NCBI GenBank assembly: GCA_016291495.1
Contig: JAEEXI010000013.1
Location: forward strand, 1-64,000
Direction of reading: 5' to 3'
Length of the DNA: 64,000 bases
DNA from: Prevotella sp.
GTDB taxonomy: Bacteria; Bacteroidota; Bacteroidia; Bacteroidales; Bacteroidaceae
Shown: positions 55,901 through 61,450 of the stretch, one piece after another
Layout of the letters: the number at the start of each line of letters is the position of its first letter
How positions within the stretch are numbered: position 1 is the stretch's first letter
Notes under the pieces: model-generated
What the model was told of the DNA's origin: nothing
The model's database searches: none
Seen by the model: the letters and a program-made list of their open reading frames with translations, nothing else
Program-made: the position numbers and the translations under genes

Positions 55901-55954
55901 ATCCTTCAAATAGAATTGATTCCACTCATTGGGTATTTTATTCTCTTCACTCAT
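52931..55954 (-). CDS. REC-REC-PPDK_N (PEP/pyruvate-binding) protein
   Basis: This 1007-residue protein begins with two receiver-like domains. The first (about 28-165) is degenerate. The second (about 172-330) has ILLVEDN, the phosphorylatable Asp251 in VISDTRFP, ILQSSE and VDKNSKK, and looks functional. Residues about 440-830 match the ATP-grasp PPDK_N domain (GSLGGKGRGLAFL at 446-458, SPIAVRSSSLLED, FAGIYSTYMIP). The phosphohistidine domain and PEP-binding barrel of a true PEP synthase are absent. A repeat-derived NSQQPTANSQQ insert (residues about 793-806) sits in a loop. It heads the operon with the PIG-L and GH20 genes. Its reaction is unknown. Confidence 0.75.
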   Translation of the reverse strand: MSEENKIPNEWNQFYLKDVSFVNLMTRRIFNVLIVANPYDAFMLEDDGRVDEKIFDEYMELGMRYPPTFTQVSTTEEASNVLKTTDIDLVICMPGNADNDAFAVARDVKQMAPYIPCVVLTPFSHGITKRIENEDMSIFDYVFCWLGNTNLILSIIKLIEDQMNIEHDIKEAGVQMILLVEDNIRFYSSVLPNLYNYILAQSKNFSTEALNPHAAAQRKRGRPKVVLATNYEEAMYWYEKYHDNVLGVISDTRFPMKIVPGRLSHVEEGDAEAGLKLLREIRKRDEYVPLILQSSEIVNKEKAEKEHFHFVDKNSKKMNVDLRQLIEEHMGFGDFIFRDPKTKEEVARVRSLKELQDNIFKIPAESFQYHVSRNNMSRWLCARAIFPVSQFLKTVTWHKLQDLDAHRQIIFDAIVQYRRMKNIGVVAVFDRLKFDRYAHFARIGEGSLGGKGRGLAFLDNIIKRHPELNQYENASVSIPKTVVLCTDFFDEFMDKNNLWGIALSDASDEEILQHFLRAQLPDALIADFFTFFDAVKSPIAVRSSSLLEDSHYQPFAGIYSTYMIPYLEDKYEMLRMLACAIKGVYASVYYKDSKAYMTATSNVIDQEKMAVILQEVVGHQYGDHFYPTFSGVLRSLNYYPIGDETAEEGIASLALGLGKYIVDGGQTLRVSPYHPTQVLQTSEMETALKETQTRFYALDMSHVGDDFKVDDGFNIKNLRVKEADKDGSLNGIASTYDPYDQVIRDGIYEGGRKVISFCGVLQHGIFPLPEILQMAQKYGSEDMRRPVEIEFACNLNSQQPTANSQQSSGEFYLLQIRPIVDSKQVLEEDLAAIADEQCLLRSHNSLGHGISEDVVDVVYVKTDDDFTAANNPQIADDIERINRQFLDADKNYILIGPGRWGSSDYWLGIPVKWPHISAARVIVETGLKNYHVDPSQGTHFFQNLTSFGVGYFTINTYTGDGIFQKEILDAMPAVEETPYVRHVRFERPLRIMMDGKKQQGIVLLPES
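53538..53571 (-). repeat. Intergenic-type repeat inside the PPDK_N-protein gene
   Basis: Units of TGTTGGC/AGTTGGT repeat about four times and are read on the minus strand as NSQQPTANSQQ. The frame stays open across it. The style matches repeats normally found between genes in this group. Confidence 0.65.
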
Positions 55955-55974
55955 AAATTCTTTATTTCATGTTG

Positions 55975-56033
55975 CAAAGATATTATTTTTTTTGCTTTCA
56001 CGAGCATTGTGTCACAAATATTTCGTAATTTTG
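55975..56033. promoter_or_regulatory. Divergent promoters of the PPDK_N operon and metY
   Basis: A minus-strand TATCTTTG (55975-55982) lies 20 bases before the start of the REC-PPDK_N gene. A plus-strand TAATTTTG (56026-56033) lies 26 bases before the metY start. Confidence 0.55.
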
Positions 56034-56059
56034 CAACCAATTTTGAATAACTAAAAAAT

Positions 56060-57343
56060 ATGAACAAGAAACTGCGCAGTGGCTCGCTCTGTGTCCATGC
56101 AGGATACAAGGCCAAGAACGGTGAACCGATAGAGTTGCCGATTATCCAGAGTACGACCTTTAAGTATGATAACTCCGAGGAGATGGCTATGCTCTTCGAC
56201 CTGAAGAAGGAGGGGTATTTCTATACCCGTTTGCAAAACCCGACAAACGATGCGGTAGCCGCTAAGATTACGGCACTGGAAGGGGGCGTGGGCTGTGTAC
56301 TGACCTCATCGGGACAGGCTGCCAATTTCTACGCCGTCTTCAATATCTGTGAGGCAGGCGACCATATCGTCACCTCCAATGAGATTTACGGAGGCACCTT
56401 CAATCTTTTCGGCGTGACACTGAAGAAACTGGGTATCGAGTGTACGTTTGTTTCTCCTGACGCCAGCGAGGAAGAGATACAGGCTGCCTTCCGTCCGAAC
56501 ACGAAGGCGCTGTTCGGCGAGACCATCTCCAATCCTGGCTGTGCCGTACTCGACATCGAGAAGTTTGCCCGTATCGCTCATAAGAACGGCGTGCCCCTGA
56601 TTGTCGACAACACCTTTGCCACTCCCGTCAACTGCCGTCCGTTCGAATGGGGCGCTGATATCGTCACCCACTCCACCACGAAATATATGGATGGCTTAGC
56701 TACGCAGGTAGGTGGATGCGTGGTGGACAGCGGTAACTTCGACTGGCTTGCCAATGCCGAGAAGTTCCCCGGACTCTGTACGCCCGATGAGTCCTATCAC
56801 GGACTGACCTATGTGAAAGCCTTCGGAAAGATGGGATATACCACCAAACTGGTCGCCCAGCTGATGCGTGACCTCGGCAGCATCCCTGCCCCCCAGAACT
56901 CCTTCCTGCTGAACATGGGACTGCAGACACTCCACCTGCGCATGGCACAACATTGTAAGAACGCCCAGCGCGTGGCAGAATTCCTGCACGACAATCCCAA
57001 AGTGGCATGGGTGCACTACTGTGGCCTGAAGGACGATGCCAACTACGAGCGCGGACAGAAATACCTGCCGAACGGCTCTTGCGGCGTGATTGCCTTCGGA
57101 CTGAAAGGTGACCGTGAGACCGCCATCAAATGGATGGACTCCCTGGAGATGATCAACATCGTGACACATGTGGCAGATGCCCGCACCTGCGTGCTCCACC
57201 CCGCCAGTCATACCCATCGCCAACTCAGCGACGAACAGCTGCGCGAGGCTGGCGTGGCTCCCGACCTGATTCGCCTGTCTGTCGGTATTGAGGATGTAGA
57301 AGATATCCTCGACGACATCAAGCAGGCACTGGACCATATCTAA
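56060..57343 (+). CDS. metY: O-acetylhomoserine sulfhydrylase
   Basis: This 427-residue PLP enzyme matches MetY-type O-acetylhomoserine aminocarboxypropyltransferase. STTFKYDNSEEM, LTSSGQAANFYAV, VDNTFATP and HSTTKYMDG (with the PLP Lys) are typical of the Cys/Met metabolism PLP family, and the closing RLSVGIEDVEDILDDI is conserved. It makes homocysteine from O-acetylhomoserine and sulfide. No S-box or other known methionine riboswitch is visible upstream. Confidence 0.9.
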   Translation: MNKKLRSGSLCVHAGYKAKNGEPIELPIIQSTTFKYDNSEEMAMLFDLKKEGYFYTRLQNPTNDAVAAKITALEGGVGCVLTSSGQAANFYAVFNICEAGDHIVTSNEIYGGTFNLFGVTLKKLGIECTFVSPDASEEEIQAAFRPNTKALFGETISNPGCAVLDIEKFARIAHKNGVPLIVDNTFATPVNCRPFEWGADIVTHSTTKYMDGLATQVGGCVVDSGNFDWLANAEKFPGLCTPDESYHGLTYVKAFGKMGYTTKLVAQLMRDLGSIPAPQNSFLLNMGLQTLHLRMAQHCKNAQRVAEFLHDNPKVAWVHYCGLKDDANYERGQKYLPNGSCGVIAFGLKGDRETAIKWMDSLEMINIVTHVADARTCVLHPASHTHRQLSDEQLREAGVAPDLIRLSVGIEDVEDILDDIKQALDHI

Positions 57344-57374
57344 TCATTATCAACCATTTTAATACAAAAGAAGT

Positions 57375-58880
57375 ATGTTTCATATTTATGAAGGATTCCA
57401 TCTCGTTGACGCCTACCACAATATGCGTCATCAGCGGAAATACCATCCCGCAGATGGTACCAAACGGGCTATTAAGATTGCACTGGTAGCCTTTGTCACA
57501 CTCCTGCTCTGGAACATGCCTACCGAGTGGTTTGGCATCCAGAACCTCACCGTCATCCAACAACGTATTATCGCTATTTTCGCCTTTGCCACCCTGATGT
57601 GGATTCTGGAGATTGTGTCGTCGTGGGCAACGTCAGTAGCCATCATCGTGCTGATGCTGCTGTTCTGCAGCGACAGCGGCATACTGCCTATGGTCAACGA
57701 GGAGGAAGTGGGAAAGCTGCTTTCCTATAAAGGAGTGATGGCCACCTTTGCCGACCCTGTCATCATGCTGTTCATCGGCGGTTTCGTATTAGCCATCGCT
57801 GCCACGAAGACGGGACTGGACGCCCAGCTGGCGAAAGTGCTGCTGAAACCCTTCGGCACCCGCAGCGAGATGGTGCTGTTGGGATTCCTGCTGATTACGG
57901 GCCTGTTCTCGATGTTCGTATCGAACACGGCTACTGCCGCCATGATGCTGACCTTCCTGACTCCCGTGTTCCGCCAGTTGCCGCCTGAGGGCAAGGGACG
58001 TATCGCTCTCGCCATGTCGATTCCCATCGCTGCCAACCTCGGTGGTATGGGTACACCCATCGGCACACCGCCAAACACCATTGCGCTGAAATACCTGAAC
58101 GACCCTGAGGGGCTGAACCTCGGACTGGGCTTCGGTCAGTGGATGATGTTCATGTTCCCGCTGGTCGTCGTCCTGCTGTTCATCAGCTGGCGCATCCTGC
58201 TGAAGGTATTCCCTTTCACGCAGAAGCGCATCGAACTGAACATTGAGGGCGGCATGGAGAAAGGCCTCCACTCGTGGGTTGTCATCATCACCTTCTTCGT
58301 CACGGTAGCCCTCTGGCTGCTGGATCGTGTGACGGGCATCAACTCCTATACCGTCGCCATGATACCGTTTATGGTGTTCGCCCTCACGGGTGTCATCAAC
58401 AAGCGCGACCTGGAGCAAATCAACTGGAGCGTCATCTGGATGGTGGCCGGCGGCTTCGCGTTAGGCTACGGACTGAATGCCTCCGGACTGGCAGCCAATG
58501 CCGTGGAGAGCATCCCCTTCGGCGAGCTCTCGCCACTGCTCATCCTGCTGCTCGGCGGTGCCATCTGCTACATGCTGTCGAACTTCATCTCAAACTCCGC
58601 TACGGCAGCTCTCCTCATGCCTATCCTTGCCATTGTATGTAATGCGATGGGCGACAAGCTCGACCCCATCGGCGGCACGCCTACCGTTCTCATCGGCGTT
58701 GCCATCGCTGCATCGTCGGCCATGATCCTGCCTATCTCTACGCCGCCGAACGCACTGGCATTCGCCACAGGCTTCGTCAAGCAGAAAGATATGGTGAAGC
58801 TGGGTACCATCATGGGCATCATCTCCATCGTGTTGGGCTTCGCACTGGTCTATCTGATGGGCACCTTACATCTCCTTTAA
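57375..58880 (+). CDS. DASS/SLC13-family anion permease
   Basis: This 501-residue protein has about 11-13 membrane helices and DASS signatures SNTATAAMMLTFL, NLGGMGTPIGTPPNTI, SNSATAALLMP and PISTPPNALAFATG. It lies 31 bases after metY. A sulfate-transport role would fit that neighbour, but dicarboxylate transport is as likely from sequence alone. Confidence 0.85.
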   Translation: MFHIYEGFHLVDAYHNMRHQRKYHPADGTKRAIKIALVAFVTLLLWNMPTEWFGIQNLTVIQQRIIAIFAFATLMWILEIVSSWATSVAIIVLMLLFCSDSGILPMVNEEEVGKLLSYKGVMATFADPVIMLFIGGFVLAIAATKTGLDAQLAKVLLKPFGTRSEMVLLGFLLITGLFSMFVSNTATAAMMLTFLTPVFRQLPPEGKGRIALAMSIPIAANLGGMGTPIGTPPNTIALKYLNDPEGLNLGLGFGQWMMFMFPLVVVLLFISWRILLKVFPFTQKRIELNIEGGMEKGLHSWVVIITFFVTVALWLLDRVTGINSYTVAMIPFMVFALTGVINKRDLEQINWSVIWMVAGGFALGYGLNASGLAANAVESIPFGELSPLLILLLGGAICYMLSNFISNSATAALLMPILAIVCNAMGDKLDPIGGTPTVLIGVAIAASSAMILPISTPPNALAFATGFVKQKDMVKLGTIMGIISIVLGFALVYLMGTLHLL

Positions 58881-58922
58881 CGCAAGGATTTAACAAATTG
58901 TAAACTTAGAAGTAAAATTTTA

Positions 58923-58963
58923 GGGGATTTTCTTTGTCATTCAAAGAAAATTCCCTATTTTTG
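58923..58963 (+). promoter_or_regulatory. gdhA promoter overlapping a hairpin
   Basis: GGGGATTTTCTTTG (58923-58936) pairs with CAAAGAAAATTCCC (58942-58955) with one mismatch and a five-base loop. The -33 TTTG (58933-58936) and the -7 TATTTTTG (58956-58963), 19 bases apart, lie within and just after it. The hairpin plus T run can also terminate the upstream transporter transcript. Confidence 0.6.
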
Positions 58964-59012
58964 CACCATAAAAGATTACAATATGTCAATTTAATAATAA
59001 AACCTTAAAACT

Positions 59013-60350
59013 ATGAACGTAGAGAAAATCATGCAGGACCTGGAGAAAAAGCACCCAGGTGAGGCTGAGTACCTGCAAGCCGTCCGTGAAGTATTAATCT
59101 CCATCGAGGATGTCTATAACCAGCATCCCGAGTTTGAGAAAGCCAAGTTGATTGAGCGCATCGTAGAACCCGAGCGCATCATCACTTTCCGTGTGCCCTG
59201 GACTGACGACAAGGGCGAGGTGCATGTAAACCTCGGCTACCGCGTACAGTTCAACAGCGCCATCGGTCCGTACAAGGGTGGCCTGCGTTTCCACTCTTCC
59301 GTGAACCTGAGCATCCTGAAGTTCCTGGGCTTCGAACAGACTTTCAAGAATGCACTGACCACACTGCCTATGGGTGGTGGCAAGGGAGGTTCCGACTTCT
59401 CCATCCGCGGTCGCTCCGACAATGAGGTGATGCGTTTCTGCCAGGCCTTCATGAACGAGCTGTATCGCCACATCGGTCCCGACGAGGACGTGCCCGCTGG
59501 CGACATCGGTGTGGGAGCCCGTGAGATTGGCTACCTCTTCGGACAGTATAAGAAGCTGACCCATCAGTTCCAGGGCGTGCTGACTGGTAAGGGACTGGAA
59601 TGGGGCGGTTCGAAGATCCGTCCTGAGGCTACCGGCTACGGTGCCCTCTATTTCGTCAATCAGATGCTGCAGACCCACGGCCACGACATCAAGGGCAAGA
59701 CGGTTGCCATCTCCGGTTTCGGCAACGTAGCCTGGGGTGCTGCCAAGAAAGCCACCGAGCTGGGTGCCAAGGTCATCACCATCAGCGGTCCTGACGGCTA
59801 CATCTACGACCCCGCCGGTCTTGACGACGAGAAGATAGAATACATGCTGGAGTTGCGTGCTTCGGGTAATGATGTCTGCGCCCCCTATGCCGAGGAGTTC
59901 GACGGAGCCACCTTCTTCGAGGGCAAGAAGCCGTGGGAGCAGAAGGCCGACATCTACCTGCCCTGTGCTACCCAGAACGAGCTGAATGGCAACGATGCCG
60001 ACCAGATACTGGCCAACAAGCCCATCTGCGTGGCAGAGGTTTCCAATATGGGATGTACAGCAGAGGCTGCCGAGAAGTTCATTGCCGCCCATCAGCTCTT
60101 CGCCCCTGGCAAGGCTGTGAATGCTGGCGGTGTGGCTACCAGTGGTCTGGAGATGACTCAGAACTCCATGCGTCTGGGCTGGAGCGAGAAAGAGGTCGAC
60201 GAGAAACTCCACTACATCATGTCGAACATCCACGAGCAGTGCGTCAAGTACGGCAAGCAGCCCGGTGGTTACATCGACTATGTGAAGGGGGCCAACGTGG
60301 CCGGCTTCATGAAGGTAGCCAACGCCATGATGGCGCAAGGCATTGTCTGA
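59013..60350 (+). CDS. gdhA: NADP-specific glutamate dehydrogenase
   Basis: This 445-residue protein matches hexameric bacterial glutamate dehydrogenases that fix ammonia onto 2-oxoglutarate. YKGGLRFHSSVNLSILKFLG, LPMGGGKGGSDF (with the catalytic Lys), VPAGDIGVGAREIGYLFG and ISGFGNVAWGAAKKATELG (nucleotide-binding) are all present. It has its own promoter and terminator. Confidence 0.96.
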   Translation: MNVEKIMQDLEKKHPGEAEYLQAVREVLISIEDVYNQHPEFEKAKLIERIVEPERIITFRVPWTDDKGEVHVNLGYRVQFNSAIGPYKGGLRFHSSVNLSILKFLGFEQTFKNALTTLPMGGGKGGSDFSIRGRSDNEVMRFCQAFMNELYRHIGPDEDVPAGDIGVGAREIGYLFGQYKKLTHQFQGVLTGKGLEWGGSKIRPEATGYGALYFVNQMLQTHGHDIKGKTVAISGFGNVAWGAAKKATELGAKVITISGPDGYIYDPAGLDDEKIEYMLELRASGNDVCAPYAEEFDGATFFEGKKPWEQKADIYLPCATQNELNGNDADQILANKPICVAEVSNMGCTAEAAEKFIAAHQLFAPGKAVNAGGVATSGLEMTQNSMRLGWSEKEVDEKLHYIMSNIHEQCVKYGKQPGGYIDYVKGANVAGFMKVANAMMAQGIV

Positions 60351-60374
60351 TGCATTTATCTAATCGAACCATAA

Positions 60375-60403
60375 AGAAAGGCTTCCGTTTTGGAAGCCTT
60401 TTT
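60375..60403. terminator. Bidirectional terminator after gdhA
   Basis: AAGGCTTCC and GGAAGCCTT pair over a GTTTT loop, with A-rich and T-rich flanks on the two sides. It ends gdhA on the plus strand and the lipoprotein gene (stop at 60407) on the minus strand. Confidence 0.8.
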
Positions 60404-60406
60404 CTT

Positions 60407-61282
60407 TTATTTCCTTCTCGTCACCACGATGATGTCGTGTGCGTTAGACTCTATCTCTTGGTTGTTCACCGTCGCCCCTACCCTGATCTTTGCCGTTCCA
60501 TCCTTCAGTTTCTGGTCGGCAAGAATGGTTGCCGTGTAGCGCACGCCGCTGTTCGGTGCAATGCTCTCCACGTGCAGGTTCGGAGAAATATGTATGTTCT
60601 TGTTGCCCGTCACGTCATAGACCATCGGCTGTACATCATACAGTGTATGGCGTGTAAAGTTCATGATTTCAAACGTTATCTGACACTGCTCACCACCGCG
60701 CAGCACCCCGTCGAGGTCCTGGTCCACGAAGCGTGCATTACGGATAACGATGCGCTCAGGACGGCTCTTGTCCACCAGGCGATCCGTCGAGGGGTTAAAT
60801 GTCCCCATCTCCTTGTCGCCCTTTTTCCAAACCTCTTTGTTTTCCTGACTCCTGGTATCCTTGGCTCCCTGACCCTTGGTATCCTTCGGCCCTGCGATGC
60901 CAAAATCCACGCGGTCGTCACCGCTGTTCGTATCATCGAAGCCGCTGTCGCTCGATTGATACACCTGCTGCGGATAGTCGTCATTACCGTAACGCCCCTC
61001 ACGCTCAGCCATCCTACGCTCACGTTCGCGCTTGTAAGCCTCGTATTTCTCAGCCTGCGCCTTATCAGCCTGAGCACCGATGGCAGCACCTACGGCAGCA
61101 CCGCCAGCCATACCCACAATCGTACCGATGTCACTACCGCGCCAGCCGCCCGATACACCTCCGATGGCAGAGCCCAGTATCGCACCGATCGTACCGCCCG
61201 CATAGGCACCCTGTCCTGTGTAAGTATCACAGCTGCTCATCAGCATAGCAGCACCTACCACCCATATACCAATCTTCTTCAT
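60407..61282 (-). CDS. Glycine-zipper lipoprotein
   Basis: This 291-residue protein starts with a lipoprotein signal (lipobox LMSSC, Cys near residue 18). Residues about 25-75 are a glycine-zipper membrane segment (AGGTIGAILGSAIGGVSGG, GAAVGAAIGAQADKAQ). A charged helix and a low-complexity Gly/Lys-rich stretch follow. The C-terminal part (about 180-290) has a beta-rich domain of unknown family. It is probably anchored in the outer membrane. Promoter TAACTTTG lies at 61312-61319 (minus strand). Confidence 0.8.
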   Translation of the reverse strand: MKKIGIWVVGAAMLMSSCDTYTGQGAYAGGTIGAILGSAIGGVSGGWRGSDIGTIVGMAGGAAVGAAIGAQADKAQAEKYEAYKRERERRMAEREGRYGNDDYPQQVYQSSDSGFDDTNSGDDRVDFGIAGPKDTKGQGAKDTRSQENKEVWKKGDKEMGTFNPSTDRLVDKSRPERIVIRNARFVDQDLDGVLRGGEQCQITFEIMNFTRHTLYDVQPMVYDVTGNKNIHISPNLHVESIAPNSGVRYTATILADQKLKDGTAKIRVGATVNNQEIESNAHDIIVVTRRK

Positions 61283-61311
61283 AACGCATTCGTTTTAATG
61301 TTTCACGGTGG

Positions 61312-61319
61312 CAAAGTTA
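61312..61319 (-). promoter_or_regulatory. -7 element of the glycine-zipper lipoprotein gene
   Basis: On the minus strand this reads TAACTTTG, 30 bases before the ATG at 61282. Confidence 0.5.
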
Positions 61320-61384
61320 CACATTTTCCACAAATCCGCAAGAGGAGATTCCCGAAAATCGATTAGGGGATTCCCTAAACTATA

Positions 61385-61445
61385 CTCGAGAAGCGGGGTG
61401 GCAAATGCCATGAGAGACACCTGCCACCCCTATCATTTCCTCGAG
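61385..61445. terminator. Large hairpin after the edge gene
   Basis: GGGGTGGCA (61395-61403) pairs with TGCCACCCC (61422-61430), framed by CTCGAG copies at 61385-61390 and 61440-61445. It directly follows the stop of the minus-strand gene at 61451 and probably terminates it. Confidence 0.6.
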
Positions 61446-61450
61446 GTTAA

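Noticed and set aside
59094..60338. 414-codon minus-strand frame
   Set aside because: It is the antisense of gdhA, which is clearly the real gene with all catalytic motifs.
59933..61366. 477-codon plus-strand frame
   Set aside because: It crosses the end of gdhA, a terminator and the lipoprotein gene, which excludes a single real gene.
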